A stretch of DNA of 49,440 nucleotides, taken from Gammaproteobacteria bacterium (lineage in GTDB: Bacteria > Pseudomonadota > Gammaproteobacteria > Methylococcales > Methylomonadaceae). Location: NCBI GenBank assembly GCA_016874115.1, contig VGVA01000006.1, forward strand, positions 1 to 49,440, given 5' to 3'. A model generated the notes under the pieces. The model was not told where the DNA came from. It searched no databases and saw only the letters and a program-made list of their open reading frames with translations. The translations under genes were made by a program, and so were the position numbers. Below, piece by piece: positions 15,845-23,885 of this stretch (positions are counted from its first letter, which is position 1; each line of letters starts with the position of its first letter).

Positions 15845-16148
15845 AGAACTGGAATCTTATACCCATGACTATGTGCGCCGGGGCGGCAAACAGAACCGCC
15901 GTAAACAGGTTTCCCTGATCGTCAACTTTTTGGAATTCACTGACGCCCTGGAAGGATTGACTTCATTGCATCGACTGGGAAAGCGCCATGTCATCACCTT
16001 CTGGAAAGCGCATCGAGATTTGCCAGAGAAATCGGCTTACGATTATTGGTTAGGGTTTTGTCAGCTATGGATCTGGCTGGGAAAATCTGAAAAGCCGCCT
16101 CGGCCTCATAAAATGATCGCTCCTTCTGAAGAACCAGGAACGAATTAA
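15828..16148 (+). CDS. Small third member of the recombinase module
   Basis: 106 residues beginning inside the recombinase 3' end. It is basic and helical, with WARELESYTHDYVRRGGKQNRRKQVSLIVNFLEF and HRLGKRHVITFWKAHRDL. This resembles an isolated core-binding (SAM-like) domain of an integrase, with no catalytic part. In Tn554 a small third protein (TnpC) stimulates the recombinases, so a helper role is plausible. Immediately after its stop codon the same frame stays open and encodes an HTH-like segment (see 16149-16394). Confidence 0.6.
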   Translation: MRTWARELESYTHDYVRRGGKQNRRKQVSLIVNFLEFTDALEGLTSLHRLGKRHVITFWKAHRDLPEKSAYDYWLGFCQLWIWLGKSEKPPRPHKMIAPSEEPGTN

Positions 16149-16394
16149 GCTAATCCTCAAACTGTTTTATGCTTTACCGAATTTTCCGCGGCCATCAAAT
16201 CGGCTCGTGAAGCTAAAGGCATGCCGGGCCTCAAGCTTGCAAACTTGTCGGGTTGTGATCCAATGGTCATTGATGAAATCGAGTTTGGGCAATACGGATC
16301 TGCCTCAATTTCAGACGTTCAGGATATTTTGAAGATTTTGAACATCAACCTAATGATCAAAAATGCCACACGTGAAAGATCAATCCATTCCTAA
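16149..16394 (+). pseudogene. HTH (Xre-like) reading frame directly after a stop codon, no normal start
   Basis: In the same frame as the preceding gene, right after its TAA, 81 codons stay open and read FSAAIKSAREAKGMPGLKLA, then NLSGCDPMVIDEIEFGQYG, then QDILKILNIN. This is the layout of a five-helix Cro/CI-type HTH. No ATG, GTG or TTG occurs before the domain. An internal ATG at 16221 would give 57 residues but cuts helix 1. Either the TAA is a mutation in a fused gene, or translation reads through or reinitiates. The 3' end overlaps the next gene by 32 bases. Confidence 0.5.
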
Positions 16395-16848
16395 AAATTC
16401 GTTGGCTCACAAAATGGTGAGATTGAATGGTTGGACCAGATCCGATGCAATTATTGAAATAGCTGGGTTTGACAAGGTTGATGAAGCAGAAGCCGCTCGA
16501 CGCTACGACCTGGCTACCCGGCAAATGATTAATCGCATGATTGGTCAGCGCCGGCGACATGATCGAGCCAAATATGCGATGGAAGAAGCTCGTAACCTGG
16601 TTCTCGCCATCGCTTACCATGATTGCGCATTTATTTGTTCTAAAGATTTGCCAAGGATTTCGTACAAGGCTGGATGGGGATCACTGGTCGGTCCAGAAAG
16701 CACCGGCCGTGTAATGAAAGACATCATAATCCCAATGGAAAAATCAGGTTTTATTTCCGAAGTGCGAGACGCAGACGACAAATTCATCGGTTATTGTTTG
16801 ACGGACACGGGGCGAGCCATACTTCTCGGTGAGCAACTTTGCCCATAA
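16363..16848 (+). CDS. Protein of unknown function, possible winged-helix tail
   Basis: 161 residues, hydrophilic. A charged helical region (DEAEAARRYDLATRQMINRM, then GQRRRHDRAKYAMEEARN) is followed by a segment reading RVMKDIIIPMEKSGFISEVR and FIGYCLTDTGRAIL, which resembles a winged-helix with strand-turn-strand. I do not recognise the family. It overlaps the HTH frame upstream and is followed by the DHH-like gene in the same direction, so it may belong to the recombinase module's operon. Confidence 0.55.
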   Translation: MPHVKDQSIPKNSLAHKMVRLNGWTRSDAIIEIAGFDKVDEAEAARRYDLATRQMINRMIGQRRRHDRAKYAMEEARNLVLAIAYHDCAFICSKDLPRISYKAGWGSLVGPESTGRVMKDIIIPMEKSGFISEVRDADDKFIGYCLTDTGRAILLGEQLCP

Positions 16849-16987
16849 AATCGGCTTGCGCGAGCACAGTTTGTGCATTCCTAATTGAAAATTAAATGAA
16901 AGAAGCTTGAAACCAGCTTCTTTCGACATGATCATTTCTTTAGCTTTCCATTACGATCATTCCTTTGGGAATATCAGGACTGATCGC

Positions 16988-17836
16988 ATGCACAATCAAC
17001 AAGTCATTATTTATCCAGAATTCAGCGCCGATGGCTTGGGATCAGCCTGGGCCGCTTGGGAATTTTTTGGCGATGGGGCTTATTACAAACCTTACCGTTA
17101 CAACGATCCGTTGCCTACGTTCGAGAAAGGCGCCGAAGTTTTTGTGCTGGGCTGCGGTATCCCTTTAGGAATTCTCTACGAAGAAGCCATCAAAGCCGAA
17201 CGTATCGTCGTCATTGAAAGCCAGTCGCATTACGAAGCGAAGTACTTGGAACATCTCAATGCTCAGATAGTACCACACAATGTTACCTTCATAATTGATA
17301 GCTCTCGAAGCGCTTGTGTCATGGCTTGGGAGTTTTTCAACCACACAAAGACGCCACTTTTACTGGAGATGATCCAGGATCACAATCAAGGCCGATTTTC
17401 TATCGAGACATCCATCGATGTTGTTGCCGCGCTGAACAATCGACTTCCAATGGATATCATGGAATTTGGGGGTATTTCTGTTGGCGAATTAAGGTCGGAA
17501 GGGAAAGCACTGAATGAGCAAACTCGAAGGATTGCCGCAAGATTGATGAAAGCTCGTCATGCAGTTTGCCTCGGTGATATCGTTGGGGTGGCCGTCAACG
17601 CACCATCGGCATTCGCCAACGATCTTGGTCTCATGCTATCCATGGAAAGGGGAAGCTTTGGAATGACGTATCACTTCAATGGTGAGCGTAATGCTTGGCT
17701 CTGTTCTCTTCGTTCTGATGGTTCTATTAATGTTGGTTTGATTGCAGAAAAATTTGGCGGTGGTGGAAATGAGCGAGCAGCTGGGTTTTCTGTTGAAGGT
17801 AGCGCGCCGTTACTCAGTTTTTTAGGTAACGTATAA
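16988..17836 (+). CDS. DHH-family homologue lacking the DHH motif
   Basis: 282 residues from the ATG at 16988, which has AGGA eight bases upstream and aligns with the start of the intact homologue at 11143; a longer frame from 16907 has no such support. Compared with that homologue, motif I is kept (FSADGLGSAWAAW), motif II VDFSY becomes LGCGI, DHH becomes ESQ, motif IV keeps QDHN, and GGGGHKNAAGF becomes GGGGNERAAGF. Most metal ligands are therefore gone, and hydrolysis is unlikely. The fold and Gly-rich binding loop persist, so it may bind the same ligand, regulate, or pair with the active enzyme. Confidence 0.8.
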   Translation: MHNQQVIIYPEFSADGLGSAWAAWEFFGDGAYYKPYRYNDPLPTFEKGAEVFVLGCGIPLGILYEEAIKAERIVVIESQSHYEAKYLEHLNAQIVPHNVTFIIDSSRSACVMAWEFFNHTKTPLLLEMIQDHNQGRFSIETSIDVVAALNNRLPMDIMEFGGISVGELRSEGKALNEQTRRIAARLMKARHAVCLGDIVGVAVNAPSAFANDLGLMLSMERGSFGMTYHFNGERNAWLCSLRSDGSINVGLIAEKFGGGGNERAAGFSVEGSAPLLSFLGNV

Positions 17837-18202
17837 AATCTTACTGAAGTGATGGCTTAAACAGTTGAAATGGCAGACTTATTCTATTTGAATACCTGAT
17901 TGAAATCGATACGAATTTATTCTCTCAACTTTTCTAAAATTGGTTGAATTAGCACATTCGGTGCATATCGGCAATTTTGATGTGACCAGAAAACAACAAA
18001 TAAAACCACTGATAGGCAGGCTTCTATGAATAATCAGTCAGTCAGAAATTTGACGCCCGGCAGTTATAAGGGTGCTTTAATTATTACAATTGATCAACTG
18101 ATCCTTTCTCATAAATATCTGGTGAGGACAAGGATTATATAGCGATGTTGTATGAGGTAGAGGCAACTAAAGCCGGTGACGGCGAATAATAAATTTCGCC
18201 CG
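17837..18202. other. Intergenic junction between backbone and cargo
   Basis: About 365 bases without a supportable gene. Codon style and GC content change across it, from the AT-richer recombinase/DHH block to the GC-richer LysR cargo. GACGG-CGAA...TTCG-CCCGTC (18178-18204) is an imperfect hairpin overlapping the LysR stop and may end its transcript. I could not find a clear att duplication. Confidence 0.4.
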
Positions 18203-19102
18203 TCAATTCAACGCCAACTCCGCTCGCAAACGCTCGGCCATCAAGTCGACGAACGAACGGATTTTGGCCGACGAATGTCGACCTTCCCGGTGCAGGATAT
18301 GGACGGGAACCGGCGGGCTTTCAAATTCGCCGAGCACGATTTTCAGTTTGCCAGTTCGTAACTGCTCGGCGATTTGATAGTTCAGCAGGCGGGTGATGCC
18401 CAATCCGGCCATGGCGGCGCTGGCCGCCGAATCGTTGTCGCTGACACTTAACATCGGTTGTACCTTGACTATTTGCACCTGGCCATCCTGTTGAAAGCGC
18501 ATTTCATTGTTCGGATTGAGGCCGCGCGCCAGAATGATGCGATGTTTGGTTAAATCATCCGGTGTCTGCGGTATGCCGTGTTCTGCGAGATAGTCCGACG
18601 AGGCGCACAATACCCGTCTGACCGAGCCGACCCGTAGCGCCCGGTACGACGAATCGGGCAAATCGGCAATGCGGACCGCCACATCCACACCTTCCTCCAG
18701 CATATTGACTACCCGGTCGATGAACAGCGCATCCACTTCCACCGCCGGATAGAGCCGTAAATACTCGACAATGCCCGGCATGATGAACAAGCGGCCGAAC
18801 AATACCGAGGCGGTCAGCGTGAGTTGGCCGCGCGGTTCGGCGTTGATGCCCAGCGCCGCATCGTCGGCTTCGTCGGCCAAGGCGATGATGCGTTTAGAGT
18901 CTTCGTAATACTTCTGGCCAGCCTCGGTCATCCGCACATAGCGGGTGGTGCGATTCAGCAACTTAACACCCAAGCGCTCCTCCAATGCCGCCACTGCGCG
19001 CGTCACGGCGGGCGGCGACATGTGCAGCTTGCGGGCTCCGCCCGCAAAGCCCTCGGCTTCGACCACCGCGACATAGACGCTCATCAAATGTAATCTGTCC
19101 AT
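18203..19102 (-). CDS. LysR-family transcriptional regulator
   Basis: 299 residues from the ATG at 19102 (MDRLHLMSVYVAVVEAEGF), which has GGA seven bases upstream; a GTG at 19114 is less likely. The N-terminal winged HTH reads GFAGGARKLHMSPPAVTRAVAALEE (broken here: the recognition helix is the part from SPPAVTRAV), followed by LGVKLLNRTTRYVRMTEAG, typical of LysR. The C-terminal periplasmic-binding-like co-inducer domain spans about residues 90-290. It is divergent from the redox operon starting at 19239, so it probably controls that operon from the 136-base gap. The inducer is unknown. Confidence 0.88.
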   Translation of the reverse strand: MDRLHLMSVYVAVVEAEGFAGGARKLHMSPPAVTRAVAALEERLGVKLLNRTTRYVRMTEAGQKYYEDSKRIIALADEADDAALGINAEPRGQLTLTASVLFGRLFIMPGIVEYLRLYPAVEVDALFIDRVVNMLEEGVDVAVRIADLPDSSYRALRVGSVRRVLCASSDYLAEHGIPQTPDDLTKHRIILARGLNPNNEMRFQQDGQVQIVKVQPMLSVSDNDSAASAAMAGLGITRLLNYQIAEQLRTGKLKIVLGEFESPPVPVHILHREGRHSSAKIRSFVDLMAERLRAELALN

Positions 19103-19238
19103 TTTTAATTCCACTTTTCGGAATAGTTAATTTAATATTTTAGATATTCTTTATTTTTTCGCAATAGATCACACTGTACACGCCTGTTGAATGTTATTCA
19201 GGCGTACAACAACCACTTTCAATTTTTGGAGAACACTC

Positions 19239-19784
19239 ATGAGCCGTATTACCAGCGTTAGCAACGAAGCCGCCAATATCGAACAACAGAATCTGTTGAC
19301 AGCCATTCAAAGTCAACTGGGCATGGTGCCCAACTTTTTACGGGTATTCGCCCACTCGCCGGACGCTTTAAAAGCCTTCCTCGGCTTGCATCACATCGCC
19401 AATCACGGCTCGCTGGACGCCACCACCCGCGAACGTATCGCATTGGCGCTGGCACAGCAGAACCAATGCGAATACTGCCTGTCCGCCCATACCGCCATCG
19501 GCCGCAAAGCCGGTTTGAATGGGGCGGAAATCGAAGCCAACCGTGCCGGTACCAGTCAGGACGCCAAGGCGGCGGTGGCGGTTAAATTCGCCCGCGCCCT
19601 GGTCGAGCACAAGGGCGAGGTGACCAACGCCGAGTTGCAATCCATGCGTGACGCCGGCTTCAGTGAGGCCGACATCGTCGAGGTGATCACCCATGTCGGC
19701 ATGAATATCATGACCAATATCTTGGGCAAAGCCAGCCGAGTCGACATTGACTTTCCGAAAGTGACGCTAAAACAGGCCGCGTAA
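19239..19784 (+). CDS. Carboxymuconolactone decarboxylase/AhpD-like peroxidase-family protein
   Basis: 181 residues from the ATG at 19239, which has GGAG upstream. The AhpD/CMD core is visible: LGMVPNFLRVFAHSPD, then ERIALALAQQNQCEYCLSAHT with the redox CxxC and the following His, and FARALVEHKG. Such proteins act as disulfide-relay or peroxidase-type enzymes (uncharacterised 'peroxidase-related' group). It is the first gene divergent from LysR, followed by an oxidoreductase fusion, a GST and an NTF2-like protein, which suggests an electrophile or peroxide stress role. Confidence 0.88.
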   Translation: MSRITSVSNEAANIEQQNLLTAIQSQLGMVPNFLRVFAHSPDALKAFLGLHHIANHGSLDATTRERIALALAQQNQCEYCLSAHTAIGRKAGLNGAEIEANRAGTSQDAKAAVAVKFARALVEHKGEVTNAELQSMRDAGFSEADIVEVITHVGMNIMTNILGKASRVDIDFPKVTLKQAA

Positions 19785-19932
19785 TCCTGATGCCAGACCA
19801 AGTTCAGGGACGAACTTGAACCCGGATTCTTGCACTGAATGGAATAAAGTATTGCAAATTATGACTATTCAACGCGGCTGATGACTGTGTCAGAGTAACC
19901 TTCAACGTTTCACCCCATCCGGAGTAAAGGCC

Positions 19933-21216
19933 ATGGCTCGTGCGTTTGCCAAAATCAGTTTCACACCCGATGTTCAAGCAGTACAAGCCGAAATGGGCAG
20001 CCGCACGGCATATCGGGCGGCCGAACTAGGCGAAGCCGAAACGGTGGTGCTGAGCGACTTCGAACAGGCATTCATCGCCGAACGCGATAGCTTTTATCAA
20101 GCCACCGTGAGCCAATCCGGTTGGCCTTATGTCCAGCATCGCGGCGGCCCGGCGGGATTCCTGAAAATATTGGATGAACAAACCCTAGGTTATGCCGATT
20201 TCAGCGGCAACCGCCAATACCTTTCGGTCGGCAATTTGCGCGGTGACGACCGGGTCAGCTTGCTGCTGATGGACTATCCGGGGCGGCAACGCTTGAAAAT
20301 CTGGGGCCGGGCGCGGCTGGTGAACGAGCGTAGCGAGCCGGAGCTGCTGGCAAAACTGGAATTACCCGACTTTCGCGCCCCGGTCGAACGCGGCATCGTC
20401 ATTCACGTCGAAGCTTTCGACTGGAATTGCCCGAAATACATTACGCCGCGCTATAGCCAACGCGAAGTCGAAGCGCTATTGGCTCAGGCTGGTCAGCAAC
20501 AACCGCTGGCAGACACAACGCATGTGCCCGCCGCGCTGGGAAATGGCTTATTGCCCTTGACTATCTGCGGGATTCGCCAATTGACGCCGCGCATTCGCGC
20601 TTACGAATTACGCCATGCCGACGGCGAATCGCTGCCGGACTACCAGGCTGGGGCGCATCTGCGTGTGCCGATCGCGCTACCCGACGGTACGGTAACCAGC
20701 CGGGCATATTCTTTGACCGATGTACCGGGTGAACGGGACTGCTACCACATCGCGGTGCTGCGAGTGGAGGACGGCGACGGCGGCTCGTCGGCATTGCACG
20801 ACAGCTGGGCATTAGGCACCCGCCTCAATGTCGATGCGCCGGAAAACGATTTTCCGCTGCTCGACGACGACCGGCCGGCGCTATTGATCGCCGGTGGCAT
20901 TGGCATCACCCCTATCAAAGCCATGGCCGAAACTTTGGCCGCACGGGGTACGTCATTTCAACTGCATTACACCGGCCGAGCGCCGCAGGACATGGCTTTT
21001 GTCAAAGACTTGCAGGGTCAGTTTCGTGATCGATGCCGGTTTTATTTCAGCCAAGCACACAACCCGATCCGGTTGGACGTTCCGGCATTGCTGGATAACG
21101 CCGCCGATAGCGTCATTTATGTCTGCGGCCCAACACGGCTGATCGAAAGTGTGCGCCAAACCGCCAGCCAGCTCGGCATCGCCGACGATCGAGTCCAATT
21201 CGAAAGCTTTATTTAA
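19933..21216 (+). CDS. PNPOx-like / FNR-type flavin reductase fusion protein
   Basis: 427 residues. An N-terminal pyridoxamine-phosphate-oxidase-like split barrel (about 30-180: DSFYQATVSQSGWPYVQHRG, FSGNRQYLSVGNLRGDDRV) is fused to a ferredoxin-NADP reductase module (about 200-427). The latter shows RAYSLTDVPG for FAD, LLIAGGIGITPIKAM for NAD(P) and VYVCGPTRL-like IYVCGPTRLIESV near the end. The usual C-terminal 2Fe-2S plant-type domain is absent, since the protein stops right after FESFI. It would be a soluble flavin-dependent reductase with an extra FMN or haem-binding barrel. GST follows after 19 bases. Confidence 0.85.
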   Translation: MARAFAKISFTPDVQAVQAEMGSRTAYRAAELGEAETVVLSDFEQAFIAERDSFYQATVSQSGWPYVQHRGGPAGFLKILDEQTLGYADFSGNRQYLSVGNLRGDDRVSLLLMDYPGRQRLKIWGRARLVNERSEPELLAKLELPDFRAPVERGIVIHVEAFDWNCPKYITPRYSQREVEALLAQAGQQQPLADTTHVPAALGNGLLPLTICGIRQLTPRIRAYELRHADGESLPDYQAGAHLRVPIALPDGTVTSRAYSLTDVPGERDCYHIAVLRVEDGDGGSSALHDSWALGTRLNVDAPENDFPLLDDDRPALLIAGGIGITPIKAMAETLAARGTSFQLHYTGRAPQDMAFVKDLQGQFRDRCRFYFSQAHNPIRLDVPALLDNAADSVIYVCGPTRLIESVRQTASQLGIADDRVQFESFI

Positions 21217-21235
21217 TAACCGAAGGAGTCCCAGC

Positions 21236-21841
21236 ATGATGACCCTGTACGACATGTCACTATCCGGCAACTGCCATAAAGTTCGGCTGATGCTGAGTTT
21301 TTTGGCGTTGCCCTATCGAACCCAGCTAGTGAATTTACGAGGCGGCGAGCAGCGCAGCCCTGACTATTTACAACGCAACCCGTTCGGCCAGGTGCCGGTG
21401 CTGGATGACGACGGCCTGATCGTTCGCGACAGCCAAGCCATTTTGGTCTATCTGGCCAAACGCTACGGCGCCGAACAGTGGTGGCCCGACGATGGCTATC
21501 AACTGGCGCAGATCGCTGCTTGGCTATCGACCGCCGCCAATGAAATCTTCCACGGTCCTGCCAAGCTGCGAGTACACCACAAATTCGGTAGTCCTATTGA
21601 TACGGCAACGGCTCAACAAACCGCCGGCAAAGTGTTGGGCATTATCGACCGCCATCTGCAAAGCAAAGACTGGCTGGTCGGCGATCACGTTTCCATCGCC
21701 GATGTTGCCGTCTATCCCTATTTGGCGCTGGCGCCGGAAGGCGGTTTGGACATCGCCCTCTACGCCAACATCATCGCCTGGTTTCAACGCATTCGTGCAT
21801 TGCCCGGTTATGTTGCTATGCCGGGCATGTGGCAAGCGTAA
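21236..21841 (+). CDS. Glutathione S-transferase family protein
   Basis: 201 residues from the ATG pair at 21236/21239, with GGAG upstream. The thioredoxin-like N-terminal domain reads [19 protein letters not shown], with [13 protein letters not shown] (cis-Pro) and [13 protein letters not shown] (the Gln-Ala/Ser pair that binds the gamma-glutamyl group). The all-helical C-terminal domain includes [20 protein letters not shown], the N-capping box. It lies in the LysR-linked redox operon, and presumably conjugates or reduces an electrophile handled by its neighbours. Confidence 0.92.
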   Translation: MMTLYDMSLSGNCHKVRLMLSFLALPYRTQLVNLRGGEQRSPDYLQRNPFGQVPVLDDDGLIVRDSQAILVYLAKRYGAEQWWPDDGYQLAQIAAWLSTAANEIFHGPAKLRVHHKFGSPIDTATAQQTAGKVLGIIDRHLQSKDWLVGDHVSIADVAVYPYLALAPEGGLDIALYANIIAWFQRIRALPGYVAMPGMWQA

Positions 21842-21872
21842 ATCAATCACCCTTTCATCACGGAGATACATC

Positions 21873-22346
21873 ATGACCCAAGAAATCAAAGCCCCCGTTC
21901 CGCCTTTTACCGCCGACACTGCGGTGCAGAAAGTACGCATGGCCGAAGACGCCTGGAACTCCCGCGACCCGGACCGCGTCGCCTTGGTTTATACCGAAGA
22001 CACGCTTTGGCGCAACCGCGCGGAGTTTCCGCAGGGCCGCGACCAAGTCCGTGAATTCTTGCAGCGTAAATGGGCCAAGGAGTTGGATTACCGCTTGATC
22101 AAGGAATTATGGGCGTTTACCGACCATCGCATCGCGGTGCGTTTTGCCTACGAATGGCATGACGATTTCGGCCAATGGTTACGCAGTTACGGCAACGAAA
22201 ATTGGGAATTTAACCGGCAAGGCTTCATGCAACGGCGCTTCGCCAGCATCAATGATCTGCCGATCCAGAAAGAACAGCGCTTGTTTTTCTGGCCATTGGG
22301 CCGCCGCCCCGACGATCACGCCGGTTTGAGCGATTTGGGGTTGTGA
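21873..22346 (+). CDS. NTF2-like protein, DUF1348 family
   Basis: 157 residues from the ATG at 21873, with GGAG upstream. The sequence [20 protein letters not shown], then [35 protein letters not shown] and [21 protein letters not shown] is characteristic of the DUF1348 branch of SnoaL/NTF2-fold proteins. No enzymatic activity is established for the family. It ends the redox operon; spacing of 31 bases from the GST gene supports co-transcription. Confidence 0.88.
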   Translation: MTQEIKAPVPPFTADTAVQKVRMAEDAWNSRDPDRVALVYTEDTLWRNRAEFPQGRDQVREFLQRKWAKELDYRLIKELWAFTDHRIAVRFAYEWHDDFGQWLRSYGNENWEFNRQGFMQRRFASINDLPIQKEQRLFFWPLGRRPDDHAGLSDLGL

Positions 22347-22468
22347 GGCCCATACACTTAGTAATGGTCGATCGGTTTTGAAGGTGTCGCTCGCCCATGT
22401 TTTCAGTCAACCGGCATTGAGAAATTTCCATTAATGGGCGCTGAAAAGTTTCCAGTCTGGATGTTCGG

Positions 22469-22640
22469 TTATAGGTTTTTCATCGTTTTTATGCGATGCT
22501 TAAATCGGTAAGAGTCATTGACCGTTTCGAGGTTGTCGCAATGATGGATTACCCGATCATGTAGAGCGGTGACCATTTTGACACCGTCGAAGACCTGGAG
22601 CCATTCACTGAAGTTATGATTGGTCGTCCGTATCCTCCAC
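22469..22640 (-). pseudogene. C-terminal remnant of an IS21-type IstB ATPase
   Basis: The minus-strand frame reads TNHNFSEWLQVFDGVKMVTA, LHDRVIHHCDNLETVNDSYRFKHR, and stops soon after. This matches the C-terminal helper-ATPase signature of IstB (FSEW...LLDRL.HH....GNSYR.K). The P-loop half of the gene is missing, so this is a scrap of a former IS21 element. It marks a junction between the redox operon and the mercury operon. Confidence 0.7.
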
Positions 22641-22708
22641 GAAAGAATGGATGTTGTCAGGCATATTATCTGAGGCAATTTCACTCTCTCAAAAAATGGT
22701 CGTTTTTA

Positions 22709-22729
22709 AAAAACCAGGAAATGGTTTTT
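22709..22729 (-). terminator. Putative terminator of merR
   Basis: Arms AAAAACCA (22709-22716) and TGGTTTTT (22722-22729) form an 8-bp hairpin with a five-base loop, about 45 bases past the merR stop. On the minus strand the stem ends in a T-run followed by A-rich sequence, as in rho-independent terminators, though the stem is GC-poor. Confidence 0.5.
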
Positions 22730-22771
22730 GGGACAATTTCTTCGGGTAATGAAACAAATTCACGCTTTCCT

Positions 22772-23179
22772 TCAAGCAGTTGCTTTTAGCAAGGTCTGGA
22801 TAATCGGGCATGATACGGGATCGGTGTTGCTTGCGCAGCTGTCTACCAAAATGGACAAAGTGGTTTCCATCGTTCGCAAGCCCTTGATGCGTTCACGAAT
22901 GAGAATAAGCTTTCTCATAGCAATTTCCTTGGCTTCCCGGCAATGACGCCCCTCTTCGAGACTCAACAATTCTGAAATTTCATCAAGCGAAAAGCCAAGT
23001 TTCTGGCCTTGCTTAATGAACCGCACGCGCTGTACATCTTGTTCGGTGTAATGCCGAATGCCCTTGAATGGCTTGATCGGTTCCACAAGCAGGCCGCGCC
23101 GTTGATAAAAACGAATGGTTTCTACGTTCACTCCAGCTTTTTTCGCCAGTATGCCGATGGTGAAGCTATTTTGTGTCAC
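22772..23179 (-). CDS. merR: MerR, mercury-responsive regulator
   Basis: 135 residues if translation starts at the GTG at 23179, which has GGAAG seven bases upstream. The ATG at 23197 would lie inside the operator dyad and is unlikely. The N-terminal HTH reads TIGILAKKAGVNVETIRFYQRRGLL. The Hg(II)-binding Cys are present: one in EEGRHCREAKEIA, and two in CASNTDPVSCPII, matching the three Cys of classical MerR. It should repress merT/merP without mercury and activate by DNA unwinding with it, at the divergent promoter at 23184-23215. Confidence 0.9.
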   Translation of the reverse strand: MTQNSFTIGILAKKAGVNVETIRFYQRRGLLVEPIKPFKGIRHYTEQDVQRVRFIKQGQKLGFSLDEISELLSLEEGRHCREAKEIAMRKLILIRERIKGLRTMETTLSILVDSCASNTDPVSCPIIQTLLKATA

Positions 23180-23183
23180 GGGT

Positions 23184-23215
23184 TTGCTTCCGTACATAGG
23201 TACGGCACTTATGAT
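23184..23215 (+). promoter_or_regulatory. mer operator-promoter (PmerT)
   Basis: TTGCTT (23184-23189) and TATGAT (23210-23215) flank the perfect dyad CCGTAC-ATAG-GTACGG (23190-23205), giving a 20-base spacer. Overlong spacers of 19-20 bases with this dyad in the middle are the hallmark of MerR-controlled promoters; the dyad matches the classical mer operator. merT begins 30 bases downstream. Confidence 0.88.
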
Positions 23216-23244
23216 ATAACAATCTCTGAAAAAAGGTATTCGTC

Positions 23245-23583
23245 ATGAATTCAAAACAAACCCTGATTGCGAGTGTTCTTGCCGGGATAGGCGCGAGCTT
23301 GTGTTGTGTTGCTCCCTTGGTGTTGCTGGGCCTTGGCATTGGCGGGGCTTGGATGACCACGCTAACCGCATTGGAACCGGTACGTCCGGTGTTCGTGGGC
23401 CTGGCATTGCTTTTTATTGGTCTGACGTTTCGCAAGCTCTACCTGACAACCCCAATATGCGAACCCGGGAAGCCTTGCGCCGAAAATGAGGTTATCAGCA
23501 AGCAGCGTTTCATTTTTTGGAGCGTGACCTTTCCTTTACTGGGTTTGCTGGCTTTCCCTTTGTTTGCACCGCTGTTTTATTGA
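23245..23583 (+). CDS. merT: MerT mercuric ion transporter
   Basis: 112 residues with three predicted membrane helices. The first helix carries the vicinal Cys pair in GASLCCVAPLVLLGLGIGG, and the cytoplasmic loop has a second pair (PICEPGKPCAE). Both pairs are typical of MerT, which takes Hg(II) from MerP and moves it inward. Helices end in FWSVTFPLLGLLAFPLFAPL. It is the first gene of the operon. Normally MerA reduces the imported mercury; that gene is absent here. Confidence 0.92.
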   Translation: MNSKQTLIASVLAGIGASLCCVAPLVLLGLGIGGAWMTTLTALEPVRPVFVGLALLFIGLTFRKLYLTTPICEPGKPCAENEVISKQRFIFWSVTFPLLGLLAFPLFAPLFY

Positions 23584-23594
23584 GGATAAAAACG

Positions 23595-23885
23595 ATGAAA
23601 ACAGAAATTTTTTTCTTCCTTTTGGCGTTTACCGTTATATCTAGCTCGGCTCTGGCCGAGTCACGCAAAATTACGCTGGATATTCAAAACATGACCTGCG
23701 CCGTCTGCCCGATCACGGTCAAGAAAGCTCTTGAACAGGTTTCCGGGGTACAACAAGTATCGGTCGATTACGCCAGTAAAACAGCGACGGTACAATTCGA
23801 CGATACCCTAACCACGGCGGACAAAATGACTGAGGCGACCCAAGCTGCCGGATATCCTTCCACCATTAAAGGGAACGAAAAATGA
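23595..23885 (+). CDS. merP: MerP periplasmic mercury-binding protein
   Basis: 96 residues, with an N-terminal signal peptide (FFFLLAFTVISSSALA, cleavage after SALA). The mature HMA domain has the metal loop NMTCAVCPITVKKALEQVSG (MTCxxC), and KTATVQFDD and GYPST follow as in the family. It collects Hg(II) in the periplasm and passes it to MerT. The ATG at 23595 has GAGGA upstream. Its stop overlaps the start of the next gene (ATGA). Confidence 0.92.
   Translation: MKTEIFFFLLAFTVISSSALAESRKITLDIQNMTCAVCPITVKKALEQVSGVQQVSVDYASKTATVQFDDTLTTADKMTEATQAAGYPSTIKGNEK

Noticed and set aside
13959-16148. Group II intron or ordinary phage integrase locus
   Set aside because: No reverse transcriptase or intron domain V/VI sequence was seen, and the genes are three overlapping recombinase-type genes rather than one phage integrase with an att site.
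16907-16987. 27-residue N-terminal extension of the DHH-like gene
   Set aside because: The intact homologue aligns from the ATG at 16988, which also has AGGA at the right distance.
22772-23197. merR start at the ATG at 23197
   Set aside because: That codon lies inside the operator dyad; the GTG at 23179 has a good ribosome site and fits the family's N-terminus.
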